From assembly GCF_015277815.1 (NCBI RefSeq), contig NZ_CP063813.1:2170001-2234000 (forward strand): DNA of 64,000 bases, read 5' to 3'. Shown piece after piece: positions 9,665 through 19,476 of the stretch. Numbering within the stretch: position 1 is the first letter of the stretch; the number at the start of each line of letters is the position of its first letter. The translations under genes and the position numbers were made by a program. The stretch comes from Microbacterium atlanticum. Lineage in GTDB: Bacteria; Actinomycetota; Actinomycetes; Actinomycetales; Microbacteriaceae. The notes under the pieces are model-generated. The model was not told the DNA's origin and ran no database searches. It saw only the letters and a list, made by a program, of their open reading frames with translations.

Positions 9665-10311
9665 CCGACCAGCCCACACCCGCGAAGGCCTGGCAGGAGA
9701 TGGAACGGGGCAACGCGCGATTCGTCGCCGGCGAGCCCCGCCACCCCCGTCAGGACGTCGACACCCGCCACACCCTCGCTGACGGTCAGCGTCCCCGAGC
9801 GGCGCTGTTCGGATGCTCGGACTCGCGCCTGGCGGCCGAGATCATCTTCGACAAGGGCCTGGGCGACCTGTTCGTGGTGCGCAACGCCGGGCAGGTCATC
9901 TCCGACTCCGTCGTCGGCAGCCTGGAATACGCCGTCGCCGTCCTCAAGGTGCCCCTCATCGTCGTGCTCGGCCACGACGCGTGCGGCGCGGTGCGCGCCG
10001 CGATCGACAGCACCGACATCGACGCCGCTCCCCTCCCGCCGCATATCTGGCGACTCATCTCGCCGATCGTCCCCGCCGTGCGCCGCGTGCAGCGGCAGAC
10101 CGCCGTGGACGGCGTCCTGCCGGAGGAGATCGACGCCGACGAGGTGGGGCGCGAGCACCTCCGCGACACCGTGGCAGACCTGCTCCACTCATCGGAGCTC
10201 ATCAGCGAGGCCGTCGCCGAGGGCAGGCTCGCGATCGTCGGGGCGAAGTACCGCCTCGCCGAGGGCACGGCGGTGCCCGACGTCATGGTCGGCATCACCC
10301 AGCCGGCCTGA
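9661..10311 (+). CDS. Beta-class carbonic anhydrase
   Basis: Interconverts CO2 and bicarbonate; 216 residues. The zinc ligands are visible as C52 and the D54-R56 dyad in [11 protein letters not shown], and H105 and C108 in [33 protein letters not shown] is the conserved intervening block (residues 72-92). The GTG start overlaps the DUF4245 stop (GTGA). Bicarbonate supply fits with the PEP carboxylase encoded at 40 kb, but that link is inference. The gene precedes fumC by 46 bases, with a fresh ribosome binding site there. Confidence 0.92.
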   Translation: MTDQPTPAKAWQEMERGNARFVAGEPRHPRQDVDTRHTLADGQRPRAALFGCSDSRLAAEIIFDKGLGDLFVVRNAGQVISDSVVGSLEYAVAVLKVPLIVVLGHDACGAVRAAIDSTDIDAAPLPPHIWRLISPIVPAVRRVQRQTAVDGVLPEEIDADEVGREHLRDTVADLLHSSELISEAVAEGRLAIVGAKYRLAEGTAVPDVMVGITQPA

Positions 10312-10357
10312 TCCCCTTCATCCCCCCACCCCGTACCGACACGTGAGGAACAACGAC

Positions 10358-11752
10358 GTGACCGACATCGAGTACCGCATCGAGCACGACACCATGGGCG
10401 AGGTGCGCGTCCCGAAGAACGCGCTCTACGCGGCGCAGACGCAGCGCGCGGTCGAGAACTTCCCGATCTCGGGCGACCCGCTCGAGGCTGCGCAGATCGT
10501 GGCTCTCGCGCGCATCAAGAAGGCCGCGGCACTGGCCAACAAGGAGCTGGGCACGCTCGACGCAGCCATCGCCGACGCGATCGCCGGCGCCGCCGACCGC
10601 ATCATCGCGGGCGAGTTCGCCGATCAGTTCCCCATCGACGTGTACCAGACCGGCAGCGGCACCTCCTCGAACATGAACATGAACGAGGTGCTGGCGACCC
10701 TTGCGACGCAGGCGCTCGGCGCCACGGTGCACCCGAACGACCACGTGAACGCCTCGCAGTCGTCCAACGACGTCTTCCCCACCTCCGTGCACATCGCCGT
10801 GACACAGGAGCTCATCGACGATCTGATCCCCGCGCTGGACCACCTCGCCGTCGCCCTGGAGGCGAAGGCCGAGGAGTGGAAGACCGTCGTCAAGGCGGGA
10901 CGCACCCACCTGATGGATGCCACACCGGTCACGCTGGGCCAGGAGTTCGGCGGCTACGCCCGGCAGATCCGCCTCGGGATCGAGCGTGTGCAGGCCGTCC
11001 TCCCCCGCGTCGCAGAGGTGCCGCTGGGCGGCACCGCCGTCGGCACGGGGATCAACACGCCGCTGGGCTTCCCGCAGCGGGTCATCGAGCTGATCGTCGC
11101 CGACACCGAGCTTCCCATCACGGAGGCCAAGGACCACTTCGAAGCGCAAGCCAACCGCGACGGCCTCGTGGAGGCATCCGGCGCCCTGCGCACCATCGCG
11201 GTGTCGCTCACGAAGATCAACAACGACCTCCGGTGGATGGGCTCCGGGCCGAACACCGGTCTCGGCGAGCTGCATATCCCCGACCTGCAGCCGGGCTCGT
11301 CGATCATGCCGGGCAAGGTCAATCCGGTCGTCCCCGAAGCGACGCTCATGGTGTGCGCACGGGTGATCGGCAACGACGCGACGGTGGCGTGGGCCGGCGC
11401 CTCGGGCGCGTTCGAGCTCAACGTCGCCATCCCGGTGATGGGAACCGCCGTGCTGGAGTCCATCGAGCTGCTCGCGAACGCCTCGCGCCTGCTCGCCGAC
11501 CGGACGATCTCCGGTCTGCAGGCCAACGTCGAGCGCGCCGCGGCCTACGCGGGGATGTCGCCCTCCATCGTCACGCCCCTGAACAAGTTGATCGGCTACG
11601 AGGCTGCGGCGAAGATCGCGAAGCACTCGGTCGCGAAGGGGATCACCGTGCGCGAGGCGGTGATCGACCTCGGCTACGTGGAGCGCGGGGAGCTCACCCT
11701 CGAGCAGCTCGACGAGAAGCTCGACCTGCTGTCGATGACGCACCCGGGCTGA
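10358..11752 (+). CDS. fumC: Fumarate hydratase, class II
   Basis: Iron-independent fumarase of the TCA cycle; 464 residues. The family signature [11 protein letters not shown] is present, as are [30 protein letters not shown] (active-site His) and [17 protein letters not shown]. Two in-frame GTG codons exist; the one at 10358 is chosen because GAGGA lies about 8 bases before it and the protein then begins [16 protein letters not shown], the usual start. The gene follows the carbonic anhydrase gene in the same direction. Confidence 0.96.
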   Translation: MTDIEYRIEHDTMGEVRVPKNALYAAQTQRAVENFPISGDPLEAAQIVALARIKKAAALANKELGTLDAAIADAIAGAADRIIAGEFADQFPIDVYQTGSGTSSNMNMNEVLATLATQALGATVHPNDHVNASQSSNDVFPTSVHIAVTQELIDDLIPALDHLAVALEAKAEEWKTVVKAGRTHLMDATPVTLGQEFGGYARQIRLGIERVQAVLPRVAEVPLGGTAVGTGINTPLGFPQRVIELIVADTELPITEAKDHFEAQANRDGLVEASGALRTIAVSLTKINNDLRWMGSGPNTGLGELHIPDLQPGSSIMPGKVNPVVPEATLMVCARVIGNDATVAWAGASGAFELNVAIPVMGTAVLESIELLANASRLLADRTISGLQANVERAAAYAGMSPSIVTPLNKLIGYEAAAKIAKHSVAKGITVREAVIDLGYVERGELTLEQLDEKLDLLSMTHPG

Positions 11753-11787
11753 ACCGGCGTCCCGTGCCGGATGGGGCGCCGGGGGGC

Positions 11788-11793
11788 GATAAT
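11788..11793 (+). promoter_or_regulatory. -10 element GATAAT, leaderless kinase gene
   Basis: GATAAT, 6 bases before the ATG of the histidine kinase gene. It differs from the usual TANNNT of this window at the first base but keeps the spacing. Confidence 0.4.
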
Positions 11794-11799
11794 CAGGGA

Positions 11800-13308
11800 A
11801 TGGCCGGCACGCCTCGCCCGATCCCCGCGCGCGTCAGGATCCTCGCAGCGATCCTCGCGGTGGCGTGCGTCGGATTGGCGATCGTGGGAAGCGTGACGTT
11901 CCTGGTGCAGCGCGAACAGGCGATCAACGGCGTGAACGACCGGCTGCGCGCTCAGGTCGAGTCGCTGGAGGCGCTCGCCGACGACAGTGGGCCGGCCGAC
12001 GTCGGGGGCGGCGTGGAGGCCGCCGAGGAAGAGCTCGACCCGGCGGACTACGAGACCGTCGACGACTTCCTCTACGCCATCGTCGCGGGCCTCGTTCCAG
12101 CGCGGAACGAGGCGTCGCTGGCCCTCCTTGACGGCGCGCCGCGGTGGGTGCCGTCGACGTACTCCGGATTCAGCATCGCCGAGAACCAGGAGCTGATCGA
12201 CCGGGTCGTCGACGAGACGGCGGACGGCACGACGCGGTGGGGCACGGCGGTCACCGACCAGGGCTCGCTGCGCTACATCGCGATTCCGGTCTCGATGCCG
12301 GGGGATCCGCGCAAGGGACTCTACGTCCGGGCTGTGAACCTGGGATCCGAGCTGCAGCCGGTGACCACCGCCATGGCGACCTACGTCATCGCGGCCGTCG
12401 CGGTCCTCGCCGCGATCGGCGTGGTCGGCTGGTTCGTCACGGGCCGGCTGCTCTCCCCCATCCGCCACCTTCGCGACACCGCCGACGCCATCTCCATCAG
12501 CGACCTCTCGCTGCGACTGGAGCCCCAGGGCAACGACGACATCGCCGATCTCTCGCGCACCGTCAACTCCATGCTCGACCGCCTCGAGGGCTCGGTGGAC
12601 GGTCAGCGCCAACTCCTGGACGACGTCCGGCACGAGCTGAAGACGCCGATCACCATCGTGCGGGGACACCTGGAGCTCATGGACCCGTCGGACTCCGCCG
12701 ATGTCGCCGCCGCGCGCGACATCGGGATCGCCGAGCTGGACCGCCTCGCCCGCCTGGTGGAGGACATCGACGTGCTGGCCACCGCGGAGGCCGAGTCGTA
12801 CACGTTCGCCGAGGTGGAGCTGGGTGCGCTCACCGCTCGCGTCGGGGAGCTCGTCGCCGTCATCCCGGGTCACGCGTGGCGCGTCGAGGCGATCGCCGAG
12901 GGCGTCACCATCGGGGATCAGGACCGGCTGCTTCAGGCGTGGCTGCAGCTGGCCGACAACGCCGCGAAGTACACCCCCGCCGGAAGTCCCATCGAGATCG
13001 GGAGCGCGCGCGACGCCAACGGCGCACAGCTGTGGGTCCGCGATCACGGACCCGGCATCCCGGCCGCCGCGCGCAGCCGCATCTTCCAGCGCTTCAATCG
13101 CGCGCAGATCAAGCGGGCCGTGGGAGGATCGGGCCTCGGTCTCGCGATCGTCGACGCGATCGCCAAGGGCCACGGCGGGCACTGTTCGGTGACCGACACG
13201 AGCGGCGGCGGGGCCACGTTCACGATTCACCTGCCTCCGGTCGAGGCCGATCTGCCGGCGCCGGTGCGCGCAGGCGATGTCGTTCTGCAACGGGAGGCGT
13301 CCGGATGA
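11800..13308 (+). CDS. Two-component sensor histidine kinase
   Basis: 502-residue membrane kinase. Order: first membrane helix (residues 14-36), an extracellular domain of about 155 residues rich in acidic residues (EEELDPADYETVDDFLY), second helix (YVIAAVAVLAAIGVVGWFV), HAMP region (LLSPIRHLRDTADAIS), HisKA with DDVRHELKTPITIVRG (phosphoacceptor His), and the ATPase domain with ADNAAKYTPAG, RDHGPGIP and GGSGLGLAIVDAI. The stop codon overlaps the ATG of the regulator gene, so kinase and regulator are coupled. The signal sensed is unknown. Confidence 0.9.
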   Translation: MAGTPRPIPARVRILAAILAVACVGLAIVGSVTFLVQREQAINGVNDRLRAQVESLEALADDSGPADVGGGVEAAEEELDPADYETVDDFLYAIVAGLVPARNEASLALLDGAPRWVPSTYSGFSIAENQELIDRVVDETADGTTRWGTAVTDQGSLRYIAIPVSMPGDPRKGLYVRAVNLGSELQPVTTAMATYVIAAVAVLAAIGVVGWFVTGRLLSPIRHLRDTADAISISDLSLRLEPQGNDDIADLSRTVNSMLDRLEGSVDGQRQLLDDVRHELKTPITIVRGHLELMDPSDSADVAAARDIGIAELDRLARLVEDIDVLATAEAESYTFAEVELGALTARVGELVAVIPGHAWRVEAIAEGVTIGDQDRLLQAWLQLADNAAKYTPAGSPIEIGSARDANGAQLWVRDHGPGIPAAARSRIFQRFNRAQIKRAVGGSGLGLAIVDAIAKGHGGHCSVTDTSGGGATFTIHLPPVEADLPAPVRAGDVVLQREASG

Positions 13309-13961
13309 CGAAGATCCTCATCATCGAGGACGAGCCGCGGATCGCCGCGTTCGTCAGCCGCGGTCTGGAGTCCGCAGGCTACGAGACCGTCGTGGTCGAG
13401 GACGGCCCCGAAGGTCTCGAGGCCGCGCTCCGCGGCGACGGCGATCTCGTGCTGCTGGACGTCGGCCTGCCCACGATGGACGGGTTCGAGGTGCTGCGCG
13501 AGCTGCGGGCGCGCGGCTCGATCGTCCCGGTGATCATGCTGACGGCACGGTCCAGCACGCGCGACACCGTCGCCGGTCTGGATGCCGGAGCCAATGACTA
13601 CGTGCCCAAGCCGTTCACCTTCGAGGAGCTGCTGGCCCGGGTGCGCTCGCGCCTGCGCGAAACCGTCCCGCAGCCGGGTGTGTCGATCTCGCACGGCGAC
13701 GTCACGCTGGACATCCTCGCGCGGCGCGCGACCGTGTCCGGTCGCGAGGTGGACCTGTCCGCCCGCGAATTCGCACTGGCCGAGCAGTTCCTGCGCAACC
13801 CGGGTCGCGTGCTCAGCCGCGAGCAGCTGCTCAGCCGGGTGTGGGGGCTGGACTTCGACCCCGGTTCGAACGTGGTCGACGTGTACGTCCGCTACCTCCG
13901 CGGCAAGCTCGGCCCCGACCACATCGTCACGGTGCGCGGCGCCGGCTACCGCTGGGAGTGA
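13305..13961 (+). CDS. OmpR-family response regulator
   Basis: 218-residue DNA-binding regulator. The receiver domain has the acidic pair in IIEDEPRIAAF, phosphoacceptor D52 in LLDVGLPTMDG, a conserved Thr in IMLTARSS and Lys in DYVPKPFTFEEL. The C-terminal winged helix has REFALAEQFLRNPGRVLSR and VDVYVRYLRGKL...VRGAGYRW. It starts with ATGA overlapping the kinase stop. A strong hairpin follows 22 bases after the stop, closing this two-gene unit. Confidence 0.92.
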   Translation: MTKILIIEDEPRIAAFVSRGLESAGYETVVVEDGPEGLEAALRGDGDLVLLDVGLPTMDGFEVLRELRARGSIVPVIMLTARSSTRDTVAGLDAGANDYVPKPFTFEELLARVRSRLRETVPQPGVSISHGDVTLDILARRATVSGREVDLSAREFALAEQFLRNPGRVLSREQLLSRVWGLDFDPGSNVVDVYVRYLRGKLGPDHIVTVRGAGYRWE

Positions 13962-13983
13962 TCCTCCGGCCTCGGCGCGAAGA

Positions 13984-14013
13984 AGCCCCCGGTGCTGGGG
14001 GACACCGGGGGCT
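13984..14013. terminator. Hairpin after the first two-component operon
   Basis: Perfect 11-base inverted repeat AGCCCCCGGTG / CACCGGGGGCT with an 8-base loop, 22 bases after the regulator stop. A second, shorter hairpin GCCGGA / TCCGGC follows at 14021-14040, directly before the stop of the convergent gene. Together they form a bidirectional terminator. Confidence 0.75.
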
Positions 14014-14045
14014 GTGAAGGGCCGGACTGGGGGATCCGGCCATCA

Positions 14046-14843
14046 TCAGTCGCGCTTGTCTGGGGAATCGCGCGACTGGTCTTTCTTCGCGTCGGGACCA
14101 GCGCCGTTGCCGTGCCCGACGTTCGCACCCGCGTGTGCGGGACGCGGGGGGTGAAAGGGTTTCTGCGGCTGCGCGCGTTCGCCGCCGGGGAGGTCACCGG
14201 CGGAACGCGAGAGGCCGGGTGCCGTGCCCTGTGGCGACGACTCGGGTGCGGCGAGGCGCCGCTGCGACTCGGCTTCGGCGAGGCGCCGCTCCTCGGTGGT
14301 CACGTCGACGGGGACCGGCATCACGGAGGCGTCGTCGTCCTCGGCTGCCCGCTCGCGGTCGAGACGGGCGACGAGCGCCTCGATTCGTCCCGCCGACCAG
14401 CCGTGGGCGCTCGCCCACGCGCGGACGGCGTCCCACGATCCGGCGGCCGCCGCTGTCGCGATGACGGACTCGAGCTGGTCGGCGGCCGCGGGGACATCGG
14501 GTGCCGTGCCGGCGTCCAGGGGACCGGCAGCGGGCGGGGCATCGGCCCGTCGGACGATGACGGGCGCGGGAGCCTCGGCGACCCCCGCCGGTGGTGCGAT
14601 CGCGTCCGGCGCGATGACGTCCGGTGCCGGGGTGGGCGCGTCGACCGCAGTGGGCCGCGACGCCGGCGTCGGCGTGGTGGTGGAAGGGGAGGCGGCGGGG
14701 ACGAGAACCCTGCCCGTGGTGACCGCCGCGCCCGGAGAATCCTGCAGCGCCGCGGTGTTGGTGAGAGCGACCGCAGTGACGACGGCGACGCTTGCCGCGA
14801 CGGCGGTCAGCCCGCCGACGACGAGCCCCGTGCGTCCGTCCAC
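14046..14843 (-). CDS. Hypothetical proline-rich membrane-anchored protein
   Basis: 265 residues, not recognised. One membrane helix near the N-terminus (GLVVGGLTAVAASVAVVTAVAL), then a long Pro/Thr/Ala-rich linker, a short helical segment (SWDAVRAWASAHGWSAGRIEALVARLDRERA) that resembles a small structured repeat, and a disordered Gly/His/Asp/Lys tail. The composition suggests an extracytoplasmic protein. The start is set at a GTG with GCAGGA about 9 bases upstream; an ATG 27 codons further upstream is in frame but the intervening residues are Arg-rich and unconvincing. It converges with the response regulator. Confidence 0.5.
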   Translation of the reverse strand: MDGRTGLVVGGLTAVAASVAVVTAVALTNTAALQDSPGAAVTTGRVLVPAASPSTTTPTPASRPTAVDAPTPAPDVIAPDAIAPPAGVAEAPAPVIVRRADAPPAAGPLDAGTAPDVPAAADQLESVIATAAAAGSWDAVRAWASAHGWSAGRIEALVARLDRERAAEDDDASVMPVPVDVTTEERRLAEAESQRRLAAPESSPQGTAPGLSRSAGDLPGGERAQPQKPFHPPRPAHAGANVGHGNGAGPDAKKDQSRDSPDKRD

Positions 14844-14990
14844 GTCGATGTCCTGCCTTCCGTGCGTGCGGCGTCGATCCCCCCGTCCATGTTCGCAGAC
14901 GGGTCGACCGCGCGACGCCGGCACGCCATGAGACTCTTCTCATGGTGCGACGCGGGTCGACCGTGCGTGCAGCCTCAGCGCGACGATCAC

Positions 14991-15017
14991 GGGCCGGGGT
15001 CGCAGGCGCCCCGGCCC
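14991..15017. terminator. Hairpin after the PIN-PhoH gene
   Basis: Perfect 9-base inverted repeat GGGCCGGGG / CCCCGGCCC with a 9-base loop, 9 bases past the stop codon of the minus-strand PIN-PhoH gene. Confidence 0.6.
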
Positions 15018-15026
15018 ACGCTGGGC

Positions 15027-16382
15027 TCAGGCCAGCTCGCCGGCCTCCAGCAGGTCGGTGACCAGGGCGGCGATCGCCGAGCGCTCCGAGCGCACCAGCG
15101 TCACGTGCCCGAACAGGGAGTGTCCCTTCAGGGTCTCGATGACCGACGCGACGCCGTCGTGGCGGCCGACCCGGAGGTTGTCGCGCTGCCCGACGTCGTG
15201 GGTGAGCACGACGCGCGAGTTCTGGCCGATGCGGCTCAGCACGGTGAGGAGCACGTTCCGCTCGAGCGACTGCGCCTCGTCGACGATCACGAACGCGTCG
15301 TGCAGCGAGCGTCCGCGGATGTGCGTGAGCGGCAGCACCTCGAGCAGTCCCCGCTCGATGACCTCGTTCAGCACGTTCGCCGACACCACCGACCCGAGGG
15401 TGTCGAACACCGCCTGCCCCCAGGGATTCATCTTCTCCTGCTGGTCGCCCGGCAGGTAGCCGAGCTCCTGCCCGCCCACGGCGAACAGCGGTCGGAACAC
15501 GATGATCCTGCGCTGCTGCTGGCGCTCGAGCACCGCCTCGAGCGCGGCGCACAGGGCGAGCGCCGACTTGCCCGTTCCCGCCCGTCCGCCCAGTGACACG
15601 ATGCCGACCTCGGGGTCGAGGAGGAGGTCGACGGCGATCCGCTGCTCGGCCGAACGACCGTGGAGACCGAACACCTCGCGGTCTCCGCGGACGAGGCGGT
15701 ACTCGCCCTCGCCCGTCACCCGTCCGAGAGCAGAGCCTCGCTCGGAGTGGATGATCAGCCCGGTGTTGACGGGCAGACCGCGCACCTCGTCGCTGGCGGC
15801 CACCTCGCTCTCGTAGAGGTCGGAGATGTCGTCGCCCGACACGTCGAGGTCGCAGATGCCGGTCCAGCCCGAGTCGACGGCCTGCTCGGCGAGGTATTCC
15901 TCCGCGGTGATGCCGAGGGAGGCGGCCTTGACCCGCATCGGGAGGTCCTTGGAGACGACGGTGACCTCCTGGCCGTCCTGCGCCAGGTTCATCGCGACGG
16001 CGAGGATGCGGCTGTCGTTGTCGCCGAGGCGCATGCCTGACGGCAGCACCGAGGCGTCGGTGTTGTTCAGCTCGACGCGGAGGGTCCCGCCGGTGCCCAC
16101 CGGGACCGGGAAGTCGAGGCGCCCGTGCTCGACGCGCAGCTCGTCGAGGTGGCGCAGAGCCTGCCGTGCGAAGTAGCCGATCTCGGGGTCGTGCCGCTTG
16201 CCCTCGAGCTCGGTGACCACCACGACGGGGATCACGACGCTGTGTTCGGCGAACCGGAAGAACGCCCGAGGGTCGCTCAGCAGCACGGAGGTGTCCAGGA
16301 CGTAGGTGCGCAGATCCTGGTCGGATCCGACGACCTGCGCATGGTCCTGACGGCGCTGCTCGTGTGGTGCTCGTGTGGTCAC
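15027..16382 (-). CDS. PhoH family protein: PIN domain fused to PhoH-like ATPase
   Basis: 451 residues; the PhoH2 type, with an N-terminal PIN ribonuclease domain ([18 protein letters not shown], then [15 protein letters not shown] and [11 protein letters not shown] supply the acidic metal ligands) and a C-terminal PhoH ATPase (Walker [13 protein letters not shown], Walker [13 protein letters not shown], then [10 protein letters not shown]). In mycobacteria PhoH2 acts as an RNA helicase/ribonuclease, which is family knowledge. The GTG at 16382 is chosen over an ATG nine codons upstream because GGGAG lies 6 bases before it. About 200 bases upstream are non-coding. Confidence 0.9.
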   Translation of the reverse strand: MTTRAPHEQRRQDHAQVVGSDQDLRTYVLDTSVLLSDPRAFFRFAEHSVVIPVVVVTELEGKRHDPEIGYFARQALRHLDELRVEHGRLDFPVPVGTGGTLRVELNNTDASVLPSGMRLGDNDSRILAVAMNLAQDGQEVTVVSKDLPMRVKAASLGITAEEYLAEQAVDSGWTGICDLDVSGDDISDLYESEVAASDEVRGLPVNTGLIIHSERGSALGRVTGEGEYRLVRGDREVFGLHGRSAEQRIAVDLLLDPEVGIVSLGGRAGTGKSALALCAALEAVLERQQQRRIIVFRPLFAVGGQELGYLPGDQQEKMNPWGQAVFDTLGSVVSANVLNEVIERGLLEVLPLTHIRGRSLHDAFVIVDEAQSLERNVLLTVLSRIGQNSRVVLTHDVGQRDNLRVGRHDGVASVIETLKGHSLFGHVTLVRSERSAIAALVTDLLEAGELA

Positions 16383-16581
16383 AACCCACTCCCGCCCCGG
16401 GTGGTTCACCCGGCAGTAACGAGTCGACCAGGGGTCACGAGTCGCGATCCGTGAGGCCGACTCGACCGGGCTCCTTGCCCGATGCGATCAAACTACGACC
16501 CCCCGGCGACACGGTGCCGACCCGACACGCCCGAATCCCATGACGAAGGGGTGAACGGATGCCGCGACCGCGCGTGCAGGC

Positions 16582-17712
16582 TCACCAGACCCGGGCCGAC
16601 GCGACAGCGGCCAGGGCGTCACCGAACAGCCGCATCGTGTCGGCACCGGTCCCCACGTGCGGGGAGACGCGGATCCGGCTCGCACGCGCGGTCACCGTCA
16701 GCCCGTGGTTGGCGAGGGATGCCGCAAGCGGCGCGGCATCCCGTGGCTCCGGCGCCAGGGTGACGATGCCTGCCCGGCGCTCCGGGTCGCGGGGCGTGAC
16801 CACGGGGACGCCGTAGCGGTCCGCGAAGAACATCACGTCGGACGCGCGCGCCGCCAGCACCGACTCGATGTTCGCGACGCCGGCGGCGGCGACCTCGCGC
16901 AGCGCCGTCGCCAGCCGTGCGGCGGCCAGCGGGTCGGGACCGGAGACGGTGAAGGCCTGGGCGGACGCGGCCGGCGCGGGCACGGTGTCGACCGGGAGCT
17001 CGTCGCCCACTCCCCGGAAACCGGAGAGCACCGGGGCGATGCGCTCCAGGGCACGCTCGCCGAACCAGGCGAAGCCGGTGCCGCGGCCGGCGCGGAGCCA
17101 CTTGTAGCCGTGGCCGCACACCACATCAGCCGCGCCGTAATCGGCCTCGACCATGCCGAAGCCCTGGATCGCGTCGACGATCAGCAGCCGATCGCCGATC
17201 ACCTCCCGGAGGGCGGTAAGGTCGGCCCGGTAGCCCGAGCGGAAGTCGACGAGGCTCACCGCGACGGCGCGTGTGTCGTCGGTGAGAGCGCGGCGCACGA
17301 CGTCGGGGGTCATGGCCCCGTCTGCCGGCTCCACCCACTGCAGCTGCACCGAGCCCAGCGCGTCGGCGGCCCGCGTCGCGGCCACCGTCAGGCTCGGGAA
17401 CTCGCCACGGTTGAGCATCAGGCCACCCGCGAGGCCGTACACGGCCTGCGTGAGGCCGTCTGTGGTCGACGGCTGCAGCACGACCTGATCCGCGGCGGCC
17501 CCCAGGAGCTCGGCGACCAGTTCGCGCGCCTCCCGCGTGTGCTCGGCGACGAGCTGGATGCCCGAGCGGCGGCCGGTGCCGAGCAGCTCGGTGTCGGCCT
17601 GCGCCTCGCTGCGCACCGCAGGGGAGAGCGGGCCGAACGCCGCCCAGTCCAGGTAGCCGGGCTCGGCGTCGAACGACGCCAGGTAGGAGTCCAGATCCGT
17701 CACGCGCAACAT
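16582..17712 (-). CDS. Aminotransferase class V-fold PLP-dependent enzyme
   Basis: 376-residue fold-type I PLP enzyme. The cofactor Lys is in CGHGYKWLRAGRGTGF; the preceding LLIVDAIQGFGMVEADY provides the PLP-contacting Asp and Gln, and QPSTTDGLTQAVYGLA the phosphate-binding loop. The closest families are kynureninase/cysteine-desulfurase-like and isopenicillin-N-epimerase-like enzymes; the reaction cannot be assigned. No cysteine that would mark a desulfurase active-site loop is obvious near the C-terminus. It is flanked by PIN-PhoH (downstream) and uppS (71 bases away, same strand). Confidence 0.8.
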   Translation of the reverse strand: MLRVTDLDSYLASFDAEPGYLDWAAFGPLSPAVRSEAQADTELLGTGRRSGIQLVAEHTREARELVAELLGAAADQVVLQPSTTDGLTQAVYGLAGGLMLNRGEFPSLTVAATRAADALGSVQLQWVEPADGAMTPDVVRRALTDDTRAVAVSLVDFRSGYRADLTALREVIGDRLLIVDAIQGFGMVEADYGAADVVCGHGYKWLRAGRGTGFAWFGERALERIAPVLSGFRGVGDELPVDTVPAPAASAQAFTVSGPDPLAAARLATALREVAAAGVANIESVLAARASDVMFFADRYGVPVVTPRDPERRAGIVTLAPEPRDAAPLAASLANHGLTVTARASRIRVSPHVGTGADTMRLFGDALAAVASARVW

Positions 17713-17782
17713 TCTGGCAGAGCGCCGCGAGGTGTCGTTCGGCGACTATGGGCGCGAGGCGAGGCCGACGACGGCGCCGGCA

Positions 17783-18568
17783 TCAGCCGCCGTAGCGGCG
17801 ATCCCGCGAGCTGAAATCGCGGATCGCCCGCAGGAAGTCGACCTCGCGCAGGTCGGGTCCGAGCGCCTCGACGAAGTAGAACTCCGAATGAGCCGACTGC
17901 CAGAGGAGGAAGTCGCTCAGCCGCTGCTCACCCGAGGTGCGGATGACCAGGTCGGGATCAGGCTGGCCGCCGGTGTACAGGTGCTCGCCGATCTGCTCCG
18001 GGGTCAGGCTGGCGGCCAGCTCCTCCAGCGAGCCGCCCTCCCGGTGGTGCTTGGCGATGATGCTGCGCACCGCGTCGACGATCTCTCCCCGCCCGCCGTA
18101 ACCGACGGCGAGGTTCACGTGCATGCCGCCGTTCCCGCGCGTGCGCGCCTCCACCTCGGCCAGCACGCGCGCGAGCTCCTCGGGCAGCGCGTCCGCGCGT
18201 CCGACGTGCTTCACCCGCCAGTCGCGCTCGTGCGAGACCTCGTCGGCGAGCTCGGCGATGATCTGGAGCAGGTCCGACAGCTCGCGCGAGTCGCGCTTGC
18301 GGAGATTGTCGTTGGAGAGGAGGTACAGCGACACCACGCGGATCCCCACGTCGTCACACCAGCGCAGGAAGTCCTTCATCTTCGCCGCGCCGGCGCGGTG
18401 ACCGTGGGCGGCGGAGTCGTAGCCCAGCTGCTTCGCCCACCGGCGGTTGCCGTCGATCATCATCGCGAGGTGGTGGGGCACCGCTTCGGGGTCGAGCCGC
18501 CGGCGCAGGCGGTTGATGTAGAGGCGGTAGAGAGGTCCTCTGCCTTCATTCGTCGAACCGCGCGCCAC
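17783..18568 (-). CDS. uppS: Cis-isoprenyl diphosphate synthase (UppS family, short-chain type likely)
   Basis: Condenses IPP units with cis geometry; 261 residues. The catalytic Asp is D39 in MMIDGNRRWAKQLGYD. The DGNRRWA form, with Arg where decaprenyl synthases usually have Gly, matches what I recall for mycobacterial Rv1086, the short-chain Z-farnesyl diphosphate synthase, and the divergent hemolysin III gene reproduces the Rv1085c-Rv1086 arrangement. Other conserved blocks are SLYLLSNDNLRKR, VNLAVGYGGRGEIVDAV and PDLVIRTSGEQRLSDFLLWQSAHSEF-type (residues 213-238). The GTG start lies 6 bases after TAGCGT (leaderless). Confidence 0.9.
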   Translation of the reverse strand: MARGSTNEGRGPLYRLYINRLRRRLDPEAVPHHLAMMIDGNRRWAKQLGYDSAAHGHRAGAAKMKDFLRWCDDVGIRVVSLYLLSNDNLRKRDSRELSDLLQIIAELADEVSHERDWRVKHVGRADALPEELARVLAEVEARTRGNGGMHVNLAVGYGGRGEIVDAVRSIIAKHHREGGSLEELAASLTPEQIGEHLYTGGQPDPDLVIRTSGEQRLSDFLLWQSAHSEFYFVEALGPDLREVDFLRAIRDFSSRDRRYGG

Positions 18569-18574
18569 ACGCCT

Positions 18575-18580
18575 ACGCTA
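18575..18580 (-). promoter_or_regulatory. -10 element TAGCGT, leaderless uppS
   Basis: TAGCGT on the minus strand, 6 bases before the uppS GTG. It faces away from the trhA promoter 85 bases away. Confidence 0.55.
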
Positions 18581-18664
18581 CCCCGCGACCACGTTCGGCC
18601 GTAGCGCGCGGCAGGTGGCGGCATCCGCTGTCCGCATGTGCCGACCGCGGCATGCGGCCCCGTC

Positions 18665-18670
18665 TACGCT
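18665..18670 (+). promoter_or_regulatory. -10 element TACGCT, leaderless hemolysin III gene
   Basis: TACGCT, then GGGAGG directly abutting the ATG. The GGGAGG looks like a ribosome binding site but has no spacer, so the transcript most likely begins at the ATG. Confidence 0.55.
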
Positions 18671-18676
18671 GGGAGG

Positions 18677-19420
18677 ATGAGCCGTCGCCGCCGCCTCGCC
18701 GAGGCCCCTGACGTTCCCGTGCTGCCGCTCATGGACGCGGCCGCGGTCGATGCCGCCGCCCCCGAGATCCGCCCCACCTGGCGAGGCTGGATCCATGCCG
18801 CGACCTTCCCGGTCGCGATCGTGGCGGGGGTCGTGCTCATCGCCGTCGCCCAGGGCGCGCCGGCCAAGTGGGCCTCGGCCGTCTTCATGGCCACCTCGCT
18901 GCTGCTGTTCGGCAACTCGGCGCTCTACCACCGCTTCGATTGGAAGCCGAAGACGAAGGCGATCCTCAAGCGGATCGACCACGCCAACATCCTCCTCCTG
19001 ATCGCCGGCACGTACACGCCGATCGCGACTCTCGCGCTGCCGCCCGAGAAGGGGGTCCTGCTGCTCACCCTGGTGTGGAGCGGCGCGATCCTCGGCATCC
19101 TGTTCCGGGTCTTCTGGCTCCACGCGCCCCGCTGGCTCTATGTCGCGCTCTACCTGGTGCTCGGCTGGGCTGCGGTGATGTACATCGTGGACCTGCTCCA
19201 GGCCAACGCCGCGATGATGATCCTCGTGGCCGTGGGCGGCATCCTGTACACGATCGGCGCGGTGATCTACGCCTCCAAGCGGCCGAATCCCTGGCCCGGG
19301 CACTTCGGGTTCCACGAGATCTTCCACGTCTGCACGGTGCTGGCGTTCCTGTGCCACTGGACGGCCGCCCTGCTCATCGCCCTCGATCCGCTGTCGCCGT
19401 CGCTGGGCGTGCCGGCCTGA
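18677..19420 (+). CDS. trhA: Hemolysin III / PAQR family membrane protein
   Basis: 247-residue seven-helix membrane protein. Family metal-site motifs are present: LLFGNSALYHRFDW (Ser and His) and FHEIFHVCTVLAFLCHW (two His). Bacterial members (YqfA/TrhA) are implicated in membrane fluidity or stress homeostasis; true haemolytic activity is doubtful. The start at MSRRRRLAE is supported by the -10 element 6 bases upstream; the frame is open a further 13 codons but those would lie upstream of the promoter. It is divergent from uppS, the same neighbour pair as Rv1085c-Rv1086. Confidence 0.9.
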   Translation: MSRRRRLAEAPDVPVLPLMDAAAVDAAAPEIRPTWRGWIHAATFPVAIVAGVVLIAVAQGAPAKWASAVFMATSLLLFGNSALYHRFDWKPKTKAILKRIDHANILLLIAGTYTPIATLALPPEKGVLLLTLVWSGAILGILFRVFWLHAPRWLYVALYLVLGWAAVMYIVDLLQANAAMMILVAVGGILYTIGAVIYASKRPNPWPGHFGFHEIFHVCTVLAFLCHWTAALLIALDPLSPSLGVPA

Positions 19421-19430
19421 CGGCCGATGA

Positions 19431-19455
19431 CGGATGCCGCGACCCGCGGCATCCG
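19431..19455. terminator. Bidirectional hairpin after hemolysin III gene
   Basis: Perfect 11-base inverted repeat CGGATGCCGCG / CGCGGCATCCG with a 3-base loop, between two convergent genes. Again built from GGATGCC/GGCATCC. Confidence 0.7.
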
Positions 19456-19476
19456 GCTGATCCCTGGTCCTGCGGG

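Noticed and set aside
17783..18568. uppS as the essential decaprenyl diphosphate synthase
   Set aside because: The DGNRRWA motif and the divergent hemolysin III neighbour fit the short-chain Rv1086 type better; chain length still needs experiment.
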